A stretch of 41,023 nt of DNA from the NCBI GenBank assembly GCA_945891505.1, contig CAMDDL010000021.1, positions 1-41,023 of the forward strand. Reading direction: 5' to 3'. Numbering within the stretch: position 1 is the first letter of the stretch; every line of letters starts with the position of its first letter. A program made the position numbers and the translations under genes. Below the pieces are notes generated by a model that ran no database searches, was not told where the DNA came from, and saw nothing but the letters and a program-made list of their open reading frames with translations. This stretch comes from Maricaulis salignorans. Its GTDB lineage: Bacteria; Pseudomonadota; Alphaproteobacteria; Caulobacterales; Aquidulcibacteraceae. Below, piece after piece: positions 24,636 through 33,189 of the stretch.

Positions 24636-25115
24636 ATGAGATTGCATAACGTGCGCCTAGCTCTCTTTCAACCAGATATCGCGCCAAATCTTGGTGCGGC
24701 CATTCGTCTTACCGCGTGCCTTGGCGTTGGGTTAGATGTCATTGAACCCTGCGGTTTTCCCTTATCAGACAAGACCTTAAAGCGTGCGTCCTTGGATTAT
24801 GGCAACAAGTGTGACTGGCAGCGTCACGATAGCTTTGCTGCATTTGCAACAGCCACAATGCTAAGAAATAGCAGGATTGTGTTGATCGAGACGGAGGGAA
24901 GCACGCGTTTGACCGATTTCGTCTTTGAGCCCAGCGATGTTTTGATGCTGGGGCGGGAAACCGAGGGGACACCCCCTGACGTCATCGCGGCTTGTCAGGC
25001 CTGTGTGCGCATTCCCATGGCACCGGGACTGCGCTCTCTCAATGTGGTGACAGCGGGAGCTATCGCCTTAACTGAAGCCATGCGACAAACTGGCGGGTGG
25101 GCGACGTTGGATTAG
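24636..25115 (+). CDS. trmL: tRNA (cytidine/uridine-34 2'-O)-methyltransferase TrmL
   Basis: A SPOUT-class enzyme methylating the wobble ribose of tRNA-Leu species. The 159-residue product has ALFQPDIAPNLGAAIRLTACLG, LGRETEGTP and IPMAPGLRSLNVVTAGAIAL, which form the knotted SAM site. The length is normal for TrmL. It is divergent from petA across about 113 bases, with no strong ribosome-binding site. Confidence 0.9.
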   Translation: MRLHNVRLALFQPDIAPNLGAAIRLTACLGVGLDVIEPCGFPLSDKTLKRASLDYGNKCDWQRHDSFAAFATATMLRNSRIVLIETEGSTRLTDFVFEPSDVLMLGRETEGTPPDVIAACQACVRIPMAPGLRSLNVVTAGAIALTEAMRQTGGWATLD

Positions 25116-25174
25116 CGTTGTAGGGAGGAAACCGGGACCACTTTCCCGGCGCAAGAACGACAAACGAGGGCAGA

Positions 25175-26044
25175 ATGAGCGAGCAAGACGACCGTAAAGC
25201 ACAGGCGAGAGCATGGTTTGAAGCCCTGCGCGACCAAATCATGCAAGCTTTTGAAACCCTCGAAGACGAAGCAGACCCTGCCCTTTACCCCGGAAGTCCC
25301 GGCCGATTTGTCCGCACGCCTTGGAACCGCAAAGAAGAAGCTGGCGGCGGCGGCGTGATGGGAATCATGAAGGGCCGCCTGTTTGAGAAAGTTGGCGTGC
25401 ATGTCTCCACAGTCATGGGCACGTTTCCAGCCGATTATGCCAAAACCATTCCAGGTGCCTCTGAGGATCCCCGCTTTTGGGCATCCGGGGTCAGCCTGAT
25501 CGCGCATATGACCAATCCGCGCGTTCCAGCGGTGCATATGAACACGCGCATGATCGCAACCACTGAAAGCTGGTTTGGCGGTGGCGCCGATTTGACGCCC
25601 CTGATGGCCTACCAGCGCACACAGGACTACCCCGACACTCTGACCTTCCATACGGGGATGAAGCAAGCGTGCGATGCGCACGACCCAGCCTATTATGCGA
25701 AGTTCAAAGACTGGTGCGACACCTATTTCCATTTGCCCCACCGCGACGAACCTCGTGGAATCGGTGGCATTTTCTATGACCATCATAATACTGGCAATTG
25801 GGAGAAAGATTTTGCCTTCACCCAAGACGTCGGACGCGCCTTCTTGTCTGTTTATCCAGAGATCGTGCGTGGCCGCATGAACGAGACTTGGACCGAGGAT
25901 GAGCGGGAAGCTCAGCTAATCCAGCGCGGTCGTTATGTGGAATATAATCTGCTCTATGACCGGGGCACGACCTTTGGCCTCAAGACCGGCGGCAATGTAG
26001 AGAGCATCCTCTCGTCTATGCCACCAGTCGTAAAGTGGCCTTAA
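25175..26044 (+). CDS. hemF: Oxygen-dependent coproporphyrinogen III oxidase
   Basis: HemF converts coproporphyrinogen III to protoporphyrinogen IX with O2. Conserved blocks are present: [41 protein letters not shown] and [23 protein letters not shown]. The 289-residue length fits. GAGGG lies before the ATG. A small CCGGG/CCCGG hairpin lies between trmL and hemF. Haem supply fits its place beside bc1 genes. Confidence 0.96.
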   Translation: MSEQDDRKAQARAWFEALRDQIMQAFETLEDEADPALYPGSPGRFVRTPWNRKEEAGGGGVMGIMKGRLFEKVGVHVSTVMGTFPADYAKTIPGASEDPRFWASGVSLIAHMTNPRVPAVHMNTRMIATTESWFGGGADLTPLMAYQRTQDYPDTLTFHTGMKQACDAHDPAYYAKFKDWCDTYFHLPHRDEPRGIGGIFYDHHNTGNWEKDFAFTQDVGRAFLSVYPEIVRGRMNETWTEDEREAQLIQRGRYVEYNLLYDRGTTFGLKTGGNVESILSSMPPVVKWP

Positions 26045-26127
26045 TTATCTCACCAGAAGCTGGTTAAACTGTAGCCACTTTTGCTCAAGACTTGGCGGGC
26101 TTTAACGTTTCAGGCTAAAGCGCCGCC

Positions 26128-27384
26128 ATGATCTGCCGTCCTTTGCCCCTCCTGCTGGGCCTCTCCACCCCTGTTTTCGTCACACCTATACTGGCTCAAG
26201 CAACGGCCCCTGCTGCTCTGGAGCGCCTGTACGAGAAGGTCGCCTGCGAAACAGCTGGCCAAAGCTTTACTGGCGCAGATTTGCGTCAGCGCCTGATTGG
26301 CCAAGCTGGCCTGACCATGACGGGTGAGCTGTTGAGTGCGATTGAATCGCGTAGCTTGGGCCAGCTTGCAGCGACGAGCAAAGACACCGCCCTATCGGGT
26401 CTGCTCGCATCGACTATCGCAGTGCTATCAACGCCAGTGCTAGCTGAGGCTCGCTTCTTACTGACCAGCCAAGCCAAACCCGATGCGCGGGCTCGCGCGA
26501 TTGCTTTCCTCAATGGCGATACAGATGGCATCAGCTTGGCGTGCAAAGCCGCCTCGCCACCGCCGCCGCCAACCCCGGCTGTCATCGTGCCGCAAAAGGA
26601 ACCAACCGCCAAGCAACGCGGCTTGATCCTCGCTGACAGCAAGAATGACTTCATCAAACCTGCACGCGAACGTGGCTTTGCAACCCTCGGCTTTGAAGAA
26701 GATAAAGCGGCCGATACCCGTCTTTTGAACGCCAGTTTGGCGCTCGCCATTGAGCCCATCTTATTTGCCAAGCCCTCTGAGGCAACTGAAGTACGCTGGA
26801 CGCCCTTCGTGCAATATAATCGCCATGCGGCGCGCTCCGGGCGGGAAGAGGTCAATGATTTAACGCTCGGCAATAGCTTTATCTTCCGCAATCCCACTCA
26901 ACCAGGTCGCGCGATTGGCTTTGGTTCATTGGCGTTTCAAACCGATGATGCTGCAAAAGCTGCCGTGTGGGTTGGTGACGCTCTGATTGACTTCCCGCGC
27001 GTGCGACCCTGCACCCGTCGCGACGCACTAGGTTGGGCCATGCGCTGCAATCTATCGATCGTAGTCGACTATGCCGACGTTCAAGACCCAGGCGACAGCC
27101 AAAAGCTCGCCGAACTCGACGCCTATTTGCGGGGCGGGATGAACTTGGGCTTGAGTGCTGAGCAGGCTTTTGGCTTTGGCGTCATCACCATCTCGAGCAG
27201 CTATAATGGCCGCTATGACATCACGAGCCGCAAAGCCTCTGGCGGGATTTTCTCCGTCGGCGCGGGCCTACGACCCTCGGCAGGGTCCAATATCTCGCTG
27301 GAGACGCGTTACACCCGCGGCACGACCATCAACACCTTGGTAGATGTCGACAAAATCACGCTGCGGCTGGGCTATCGGCTCTAG
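26128..27384 (+). CDS. Exported protein of unknown function, possible outer-membrane barrel
   Basis: A 418-residue protein with a signal peptide (LPLLLGLSTPVFVTPILAQ). A helical Ala/Leu-rich N-terminal region (about 20-145) is followed by a Pro-rich linker. A C-terminal half of alternating strands follows (FVQYNRHAARS, FGSLAFQTDD, FGFGVITISSSYNGRYDI, ISLETRYTRGTTINT, ending KITLRLGYRL), which looks like a beta-barrel with a barrel-type end. I do not recognise a family. It stands alone between hemF and a convergent small-gene pair. Confidence 0.6.
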   Translation: MICRPLPLLLGLSTPVFVTPILAQATAPAALERLYEKVACETAGQSFTGADLRQRLIGQAGLTMTGELLSAIESRSLGQLAATSKDTALSGLLASTIAVLSTPVLAEARFLLTSQAKPDARARAIAFLNGDTDGISLACKAASPPPPPTPAVIVPQKEPTAKQRGLILADSKNDFIKPARERGFATLGFEEDKAADTRLLNASLALAIEPILFAKPSEATEVRWTPFVQYNRHAARSGREEVNDLTLGNSFIFRNPTQPGRAIGFGSLAFQTDDAAKAAVWVGDALIDFPRVRPCTRRDALGWAMRCNLSIVVDYADVQDPGDSQKLAELDAYLRGGMNLGLSAEQAFGFGVITISSSYNGRYDITSRKASGGIFSVGAGLRPSAGSNISLETRYTRGTTINTLVDVDKITLRLGYRL

Positions 27385-27453
27385 GTGTTGAGGACCTAGT
27401 AAGCGCAACCGACCTGCAAAATGAAATCTCAACCCATCCTTTTAGATCGCAAT

Positions 27454-27491
27454 TTTTGACTTTCAATTGACTTAATCAATTAAAATCAAAA
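27454..27491. terminator. AT-rich imperfect hairpin between convergent genes
   Basis: TTTTGACTTTCAATTGA pairs imperfectly with TCAATTAAAATCAAAA around the loop CTTAA. It lies between the stops of two convergent genes and is flanked by A/T runs, so it may terminate transcription from both sides. The rest of 27385-27547 holds nothing else I can identify. Confidence 0.4.
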
Positions 27492-27547
27492 TATTGCTAC
27501 CGGCGCAATGCTGCCAAATTTGCACCTTGCAACGCAGAACCATTCAG

Positions 27548-27949
27548 TTAGGCAACCATTTTGGAAGCGATTTCATGCTTTGTTTTCTCGAAAGCAAGAA
27601 AACCTCCAAGTAAAACGCCCAGAAAATTGCACAAAGGCGCCAATAAAGGGAACGATGTGTCAGACCAATTCAAAATTCCAGTGATCAAGTAGTATACGAA
27701 GATAATCCAAATAGTGATTTTGGCGCATAGTATTAGATTTTTGGGCTTTACGAGTTTCGCGGTCATTCTGAAACTCGCGTACCCTATCAGGACGAAAGCA
27801 CCAAAGAAGATTGAACCCACCACCAAAGGTCCACCTGTTCTCGAGGCCTGCAAAAGCGAATTTAAGGCTTCAAAAGATAGCATTAATGGTAATGGCAATA
27901 TGGCCCAACAAAACAACCCCATCACCACAGCCAAGAAATTCCTCATCAT
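27548..27949 (-). CDS. Small multi-pass membrane protein, unknown
   Basis: From ATG 27949 the product has 133 residues with about four transmembrane helices (FLAVVMGLFCWAILPLPLML; GSIFFGAFVLIGYASF; ITIWIIFVYYLITGIL; LLAPLCNFLGVLLGGFLAF). A longer frame to 28000 would overlap the upstream gene. The start follows that gene's stop by only 4 bases, so the two are probably cotranscribed. The region is visibly richer in A and T than its neighbours. No family recognised. Confidence 0.5.
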   Translation of the reverse strand: MMRNFLAVVMGLFCWAILPLPLMLSFEALNSLLQASRTGGPLVVGSIFFGAFVLIGYASFRMTAKLVKPKNLILCAKITIWIIFVYYLITGILNWSDTSFPLLAPLCNFLGVLLGGFLAFEKTKHEIASKMVA

Positions 27950-27953
27950 GGGC

Positions 27954-28217
27954 CTATTGCCCCGAATTTCTGCTGCCGATTCCAACGAGGCCGAGGCCAA
28001 CGACGGTGCTTGTCACGCCTATAGCTAAGATTGACCAATTTCCCTCACTGGCTCCTGCCCAAATTGCTGAAATTGTGAGCGAGACTGGTGCCAGAATCAT
28101 CGACACTAGCGCCCAGAAGAACCCAATTTTATCCGCTAGAAACCCAAATGAAGCGATCGAACCCCAAAGCCCCCCAATGGCGAAGATCAAAAATCCAGCG
28201 AGCGACAAAAAATTCAT
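27954..28217 (-). CDS. Small hydrophobic membrane protein, unknown
   Basis: A product of 87 residues from ATG 28217 (GTG 28238 would give 94). It has two to three helices (NFLSLAGFLIFAIGGLWGSI; FFWALVSMILAPVSLTISAIWAG; WSILAIGVTSTVVGLGLVGIG). AT-rich like the gene after it. It could be the first half of a two-gene membrane unit. No function can be assigned. Confidence 0.45.
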   Translation of the reverse strand: MNFLSLAGFLIFAIGGLWGSIASFGFLADKIGFFWALVSMILAPVSLTISAIWAGASEGNWSILAIGVTSTVVGLGLVGIGSRNSGQ

Positions 28218-28294
28218 TGTAAGACCTAACCAGAACACCGACCACGGAATATTTAAAAGTTATTACTACTAGGTTACGTCACCGAAATCAACCT

Positions 28295-29659
28295 TTAATA
28301 AGCGTGGGTCTCATAGATCTTGTGGATATTGCCGCCCCATTCCCCGTGATAGCGTTCGAGCAAGCGTTGGGCTGGGGTCATGCCGCTGGCCGCGATTTCG
28401 TCAAGCTCACTTAAGAAGCCTGTCTCATCATCACCTGAAGCATTGAGTTTCGCACGCGCGCGCAAGCCTTGGCGGGCAATCGTCAGCACATCCTTGGCGA
28501 CATCTTGGGCACTGCGACCGCGAATGGGCGCCTTGAGACCCAAGAAGGGAACGGTGCGGCGCAGACTCTCGCGGTCTTCCGCCGTCCAATCCTTGACGAG
28601 CTCCAACGCTGCCTCGGTAGCCGCATCATCATATAGCAAACCGACAAACAGCGCGGGTAAAGCACAGAGCCGCGACCACGGACCCGCATCTGCGCCGCGC
28701 ATTTCCAAGAAAGTCTTCAGACGCACTTCTGGGAAGCAGGTCGTCAAATGATCTTCCCAATCCTTCATCGTCGGCTTTTCGCCGGGCAATTCGGGCAATC
28801 TGCCTGCCATGAAGTCCCGGAACGAACGCCCAGCGAGATTGAGATACTCGCCATTGCGCTTAGCAAAATACATTGGCACGTCGAGCGCCCATTCTGCATA
28901 GCGGGCAAAACTCATACCCGGCTCAAACACAAAGGGCAGCATGCCGGTGCGATCGGGGTCGGTATCGCTCCACACATGGGCGCGATAGCTCAAGAAGCCA
29001 TTGGTGCGACCCTCTGCAAAGGGCGAATTGGCAAACAAAGCCGTGGCAATGGGTTGCAGCGCCAGCGACGCACGGAACTTCTTCACCATGTCGGCTTCAG
29101 AGCCGAAGTCTAGATTGGTTTGTACCGTGCAAGAGCGGAACATCATTTGGCGACCAAGACGGCCAACCTTGGGCATGTAATCCCGCATGATCTTATAGCG
29201 GCCCTTTGGCATCAATGGAATTTCTTCCAAACTGTGCAAAGGGTTGAAGCCCAGCCCTAAAAAGCCAATCCCCAGCTTGTCGGTGACGGTACGCACGTCT
29301 GCCAAATGGGCGCCCACTTCGCTACAGGTCTGGTGCAAATGCTCTAACGGTGCGCCTGACAATTCAAACTGACCGCCGGGCTCCAGCGTGATCGACGCCA
29401 TGCCCTGCTTTAGGCCAATGATATCATCACCTTCATATATGCCGTCCCAGCCCGAAAGGGTCTTCATTCCATCCAGAAGAGCGCGCACGCCCGTGTCGCC
29501 TGAATAGGGAACAGGCGCGTGGGTGCCTTTGTAGAAGCCAAACTTCTCGTGCTCGGTCCCGATTTTCCAATCCGACTTCGGCTTTGGCCCCGCATCAAAA
29601 TAGGGCAACAAGTCCTCAAATGTCTCGAGGGGGCGGGAGAGGTCTTCTGAATCAGCCAT
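28295..29659 (-). CDS. gshA: Glutamate-cysteine ligase, plant/proteobacterial type
   Basis: GshA makes gamma-glutamylcysteine, the first step of glutathione synthesis. The GCS2-type signature is seen: WKIGTEHEKFGFYK, GIYEGDDIIGLKQGMASITLEPGGQFELSGAPL, LGFNPLHSLEEIPLMPKGRY and MMFRSCTVQTNLDFGSEADM. From ATG 29659 it has 454 residues, normal for this type; an in-frame GTG at 29689 would add ten. The end TPAQRLLERYHGEWGG is also conserved. It lies just downstream of the alternative oxidase gene in the same direction. Confidence 0.93.
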   Translation of the reverse strand: MADSEDLSRPLETFEDLLPYFDAGPKPKSDWKIGTEHEKFGFYKGTHAPVPYSGDTGVRALLDGMKTLSGWDGIYEGDDIIGLKQGMASITLEPGGQFELSGAPLEHLHQTCSEVGAHLADVRTVTDKLGIGFLGLGFNPLHSLEEIPLMPKGRYKIMRDYMPKVGRLGRQMMFRSCTVQTNLDFGSEADMVKKFRASLALQPIATALFANSPFAEGRTNGFLSYRAHVWSDTDPDRTGMLPFVFEPGMSFARYAEWALDVPMYFAKRNGEYLNLAGRSFRDFMAGRLPELPGEKPTMKDWEDHLTTCFPEVRLKTFLEMRGADAGPWSRLCALPALFVGLLYDDAATEAALELVKDWTAEDRESLRRTVPFLGLKAPIRGRSAQDVAKDVLTIARQGLRARAKLNASGDDETGFLSELDEIAASGMTPAQRLLERYHGEWGGNIHKIYETHAY

Positions 29660-29751
29660 GCACAATGTCTCATACGACGCGAGGTTCACGCGGGTGTGAG
29701 TTAGGGCGCGTTTATGACAGGCGCAAGAAGGCCCCTTAGATTTTGCCGTTT

Positions 29752-30393
29752 TTATACTGTCAGGGCATGCGCAAATTGATGGTTGACGTGGCGGTGCTTG
29801 GCTTCGTCCGCCCGCACCGCCAACACCACATCACGCAGTCGCGCATCAGGGGCAAGCTTCCAATAATCAATGGCGATGGCTGGCGCGGCCACATTCTCCA
29901 GCCGACCCGCATCGATCTCAGCCAAGTAAGAGGTATAGCTAATCACCGCTTCTTCCTCAAAATAGCCAACCATACGATGGGCCGTACGGGGGAAGAAAAG
30001 ATAGAGCACAAAGAAGGCATTGAAGAACACACCCTGCGCCAACAGGATCAACATCCGCTCTAGCCAGTTTGGCTGGGCAATGGTCACGAATGTCATCAGG
30101 TGCATGCGCTCATTTTGGGATTCATCCAGCAAGGTCTGGATCCAGCCGTGATCATCTTCCATGCGGCGGATGCTGCGCATATGGACCAACATTCCGGCGA
30201 CCATTCCGGGCACAGCTGCTACGGTTTCCAGCACCACAGCGCGGTGACCATAGCGCTTGGCAAAAAAGCGGTCTGCAAAGAAGCGCAGCGCGCGTGTCAT
30301 GCCTAAAGCCACTCGGTCCGAGAGATCTTGCGGGGATTGATGAAACTCCAAAGGGTTCGCCGTTTCAAAAGGATAACCCGACGCCGTACTCAT
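29752..30393 (-). CDS. aox: Alternative oxidase (cyanide-insensitive ubiquinol oxidase)
   Basis: A di-iron monotopic membrane enzyme that oxidises ubiquinol with O2 without proton pumping. All six iron ligands can be placed: E56 in [11 protein letters not shown]95 and H98 in NERMHLM, E147 in FEEEAV, E197 and H200 in [12 protein letters not shown]. The 213-residue length matches bacterial forms, which lack the plant N-terminal regulatory cysteine region. GGAG lies before the ATG. Upstream, 30411-30469 carries a 9-bp inverted repeat. Bacterial AOX is sporadic in Alphaproteobacteria. Confidence 0.95.
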   Translation of the reverse strand: MSTASGYPFETANPLEFHQSPQDLSDRVALGMTRALRFFADRFFAKRYGHRAVVLETVAAVPGMVAGMLVHMRSIRRMEDDHGWIQTLLDESQNERMHLMTFVTIAQPNWLERMLILLAQGVFFNAFFVLYLFFPRTAHRMVGYFEEEAVISYTSYLAEIDAGRLENVAAPAIAIDYWKLAPDARLRDVVLAVRADEAKHRHVNHQFAHALTV

Positions 30394-30410
30394 GACTGTC
30401 TCCTGCCTTT

Positions 30411-30469
30411 GGGCACCTATCGCAAATGATTGCCCTTAGGTCCAAGCAACAGATGGTGATTAGGTGCCC
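30411..30469. repeat. Inverted repeat upstream of alternative oxidase
   Basis: GGGCACCTA (30411-30419) is matched by TAGGTGCCC (30461-30469) across 41 bases, in the leader or promoter of the aox gene. It could be an operator pair or an RNA stem. Nearer rsmE, GCGAC/GTCGC (about 30479-30493) followed by ATTTT on the minus strand might form a weak structure. Confidence 0.4.
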
Positions 30470-30509
30470 CTTCGAAAATGCGACGCAATGTCGCCCCCAC
30501 TTTTGCCCC

Positions 30510-31238
30510 TTAAATCCAATCGCCCCAAGCGCTTTGGATCAAGGTTAGCCCCGCAAAAGTTGCCGTATCGGCGCGCAAAATACGTGGGCCCAGATTGACG
30601 GGGCGAACCATAGGACTGGCGCGCAACTTTTCCCGCTCTGCAGGCGTAAAGCCGCCTTCTGGCCCAGTCAAAAGCGCCACGCGGGCAGGCTTATCGGCCA
30701 AGGCTTCTGCCACCGATATGGCATCGCCTGCTTCATCAGCAAACAGGATCAGTCGCTGTTCTGCCTTGGGATCAAGCAGGTTCATGAGACTTACCGCATC
30801 GAAAACCTCGGGTACAAACAAGGTGCCGCACTGCTCAGACGCTTCTGCCGCGCGACTTCGCAGCCGCTCAAGGTTGAGCTTGCGGACGATGGTACGTTCG
30901 GTCAGCACAGGGCGGATGCGCGCTACGCCCAGTTCCGTGGCTTTTTCAACAATCGTATCGGTGCGGTCGCCCTTTACCGGGGCAAACAAGAGATCGAGAT
31001 CGCAGACGGGGGTTTGTGTCCGTGTCTGTTCGGCACAAAGCGCTTCTGCCCCCTTCTTCCCAACTTGCGTTAAATGAGCCAGCCATTCGCCATCGCGGCC
31101 ATTGAACAACAAGACCGCCGCGCCCACAGGCAAACGTAACACATGGGCTAGGTAATGCGCCTGCCCTGCGTCGAGCGCCACGGGCCGATCTTGGCCCAAT
31201 TCAGAGGCGATATAGAGGCGTTGGCTGGGCTTCATCAT
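30510..31238 (-). CDS. rsmE: 16S rRNA (uracil-1498 N3)-methyltransferase RsmE
   Basis: A SPOUT methyltransferase of 242 residues. An N-terminal PUA-like domain (HYLAHVLRLPVGAAVLLFNGRDGEW) is followed by the knotted catalytic domain with KATELGVARIRPVLTERT, LLTGPEGGFTPAERE and LGPRILRADTATFAGL. It is divergent from ppk2 across 76 bases. The second codon is also ATG, so the exact start may shift by one residue. Confidence 0.93.
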   Translation of the reverse strand: MMKPSQRLYIASELGQDRPVALDAGQAHYLAHVLRLPVGAAVLLFNGRDGEWLAHLTQVGKKGAEALCAEQTRTQTPVCDLDLLFAPVKGDRTDTIVEKATELGVARIRPVLTERTIVRKLNLERLRSRAAEASEQCGTLFVPEVFDAVSLMNLLDPKAEQRLILFADEAGDAISVAEALADKPARVALLTGPEGGFTPAEREKLRASPMVRPVNLGPRILRADTATFAGLTLIQSAWGDWI

Positions 31239-31314
31239 TCACTCATTTGGCTAGCCCCCTTGCGCGGGGCGTAAAGTAGCGTGCACACTTCAGACTTATG
31301 CCGGAGGAAGCAAG

Positions 31315-32127
31315 ATGGCCAACGACAAGAAGTCCACAAAAGCTGCAAGCGATGCTGCCAAATCCAAGATGACCGATGCCGCATTTCTGGAGCAGTTAGA
31401 GCCTCTGCAAGTCGCGCTTGTCACAACCCAGCAATGGTTGATGGAGACCGGGGCAAAAGTGTTGATCATCTTTGAAGGCCGCGATGCAGCGGGCAAGGAT
31501 GGCACAATCAAGCGCATGATTGAGCATATGAGTGCGCGCTCAACCCGCGTGGTCGCTCTACCCAAGCCTTCGGACCGCGAAAAAACCCAGTGGCATTTCC
31601 AGCGCTACGCCGCCCATCTGCCAGCGGCGGGTGAAGTCGTGATATTTAACCGCTCTTGGTATAATCGCGGCGGCGTAGAGCCTGTCATGGGCTTTTGCAC
31701 GCCTGAAGAGCATGCCGATTTCTTGCGCGATGTAGTGCCGTTTGAAACCATGTTGAGTGAGTCCGGTACCCATATCATTAAGCTCTGGCTAGACATCAGC
31801 CGCGAGGAACAGGCCCGACGTCTGGAAGAGCGGCGCACAGACCCCCTAGCCCGCCTGAAGATCAGCCCACTCGATGCCGTCGCGCAAGAAAAATGGGACG
31901 ACTACACCGCTGCGCGCGACGAAATGCTCAAAGCCACCCACACCGCCCGCACCCCTTGGTTCTGCGTGCGCGCCGACTCCAAAAAACATGCCCGCCTCGC
32001 CATCATCCGACACGTCCTGCACCAACTGGCCTGCCCCAAACTGGAGAAACAAGTTCCAGAAGCCTCGAGTGACCTTTTGTTTAAGTTCACGGCTAAGGCC
32101 ATTAAGGATGGGCGCTTGGCGGATTGA
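31315..32127 (+). CDS. ppk2: Polyphosphate kinase 2
   Basis: PPK2 transfers phosphate between polyphosphate and nucleoside diphosphates. The single-domain 270-residue product has Walker A GRDAAGKDG (55-63), the following TIKRMIEHM, the Walker B region VVIFNRSWYNRGGVEPVMGF, and the lid region ERRTDPLARLKISPLDAVAQEKWDDYTAARDEML. GGAGGAAGCAAG before ATG is a strong ribosome-binding site. Nucleotide preference cannot be told from the sequence. Confidence 0.93.
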   Translation: MANDKKSTKAASDAAKSKMTDAAFLEQLEPLQVALVTTQQWLMETGAKVLIIFEGRDAAGKDGTIKRMIEHMSARSTRVVALPKPSDREKTQWHFQRYAAHLPAAGEVVIFNRSWYNRGGVEPVMGFCTPEEHADFLRDVVPFETMLSESGTHIIKLWLDISREEQARRLEERRTDPLARLKISPLDAVAQEKWDDYTAARDEMLKATHTARTPWFCVRADSKKHARLAIIRHVLHQLACPKLEKQVPEASSDLLFKFTAKAIKDGRLAD

Positions 32128-32157
32128 GGGGGGCGTACTTAAAGTGTGAAACCTTGT

Positions 32158-32282
32158 CCTCCCCCGCGTGCGGGGGAGGTGGCAGCGAAGCTGACGGAGG
32201 GGGGACTTCCGCAAGTCAGCATCTCCAAATGCCCCCTCCACCATGCTTCGCATGGTCCCCCTCCCCCGCTCCGCAGGGGAGG
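32158..32282. repeat. GC-rich composite palindromic repeat between ppk2 and nnrD
   Basis: Each end has a hairpin: CCTCCCCCGC (32158-32167) with GCGGGGGAGG (32170-32179), and CTCCCCCGC with GCAGGGGAG near 32261-32282. Inside, GGTGGCAGCGAAGCTGACGG and an inverted CCATGCTTCGCATGG-containing arm form a second level of symmetry. It lies between convergent genes and could also stop transcription. It differs from the repeat at 245 and 21613. Confidence 0.65.
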
Positions 32283-32292
32283 ACAAATCCCC

Positions 32293-33150
32293 TCAAGCTG
32301 CCCGCAAACCCTTTGGCGCAAGATCATTCAACACCGCTGGTAGCGCTGCAATCAAATCACCCGCAATCAAGCCCGGTCCAACCCGATTAGCCGCCGTCGC
32401 ATGGATCCAAACCGCGGCGCACGCCGCTTCAAATACGGGCATAGACTGCGCCAATAAACCACCAATCAGGCCAGCCAGCACATCGCCAGTTCCGGCGCTG
32501 GCACAAAAGGGGGTAGCCAAATTGGACGATGCCGAACGGCCGTCGGGTGCTGCGACCCAAGTCTCCGCGCCTTTATGCACCACGATAGCGCCCAAATCCT
32601 GAGCGAGCGCCAAACTCGCCTCCCCCTTCTTGTCCGGATCAAACGGCCCTGCAAGCCGGGTAAATTCGCCGCTGTGCGGGGTTAAGATGGTTGGGGCGGT
32701 GCGGGCTTGTACAGCTTGCCACAAAGGACCGTCGCGGCCGCTTTGGGCAATCAGGGTCAAGGCATCGGCGTCGAGCACCAAGGGTTTCGGAAAGCCCTGC
32801 ACCATATCCAACAAATCGCCAGCTTGGCCGTCGGCCAACCCAAATGCCGGGCCCAACACAACCGCATCAAAATCCGCACACAGGCTCGATAGGCTTTGCT
32901 CAGGCAAGCGCTCGACAATCAAACGCTCGGTCTCATGATAAGCCAGAATGGTCGCCGCTTCAGGGGAAGCGATCAGGCTGACCCACCCTGCCCCGATGCG
33001 ATGACCTGCAGCGGCAGCTAGGCGCGCGGCGCCGGTTTGCAGCCTACTGCCACAAATGACGGCGAGCCGGCCGCGGCTATGCTTATGCGATTGTGCGCTT
33101 GGCCACGGAATGGCGCGGGCTTGCTCGATACGGATCAAGAACTCTGTCAT
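32293..33150 (-). CDS. nnrD: ADP/ATP-dependent NAD(P)H-hydrate dehydratase
   Basis: NnrD repairs hydrated NAD(P)H. The 285-residue ribokinase-like domain has HKHSRGRLAVICGS, LVLDADALT, TILTPHSGEFTRL, VVHKGAETWVAAPDGR and the GTGDVLAG anion-hole motif. In many bacteria this is fused to the NnrE epimerase; here only the dehydratase domain is present. It lies 39 bases after folB in the same direction. Confidence 0.88.
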   Translation of the reverse strand: MTEFLIRIEQARAIPWPSAQSHKHSRGRLAVICGSRLQTGAARLAAAAGHRIGAGWVSLIASPEAATILAYHETERLIVERLPEQSLSSLCADFDAVVLGPAFGLADGQAGDLLDMVQGFPKPLVLDADALTLIAQSGRDGPLWQAVQARTAPTILTPHSGEFTRLAGPFDPDKKGEASLALAQDLGAIVVHKGAETWVAAPDGRSASSNLATPFCASAGTGDVLAGLIGGLLAQSMPVFEAACAAVWIHATAANRVGPGLIAGDLIAALPAVLNDLAPKGLRAA

Positions 33151-33189
33151 TCACGCCACCGTTTCTGAGGGAGGCGCGCCAAACATCCG

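Noticed and set aside
24523-24687. N-terminal extension of petA
   Set aside because: It lacks similarity to Rieske proteins, overlaps divergent trmL, and a GTG with a good ribosome-binding site gives the normal length.
25112-25825. Minus-strand open frame opposite hemF
   Set aside because: It lies entirely antisense to hemF and the hemF ribosome-binding region.
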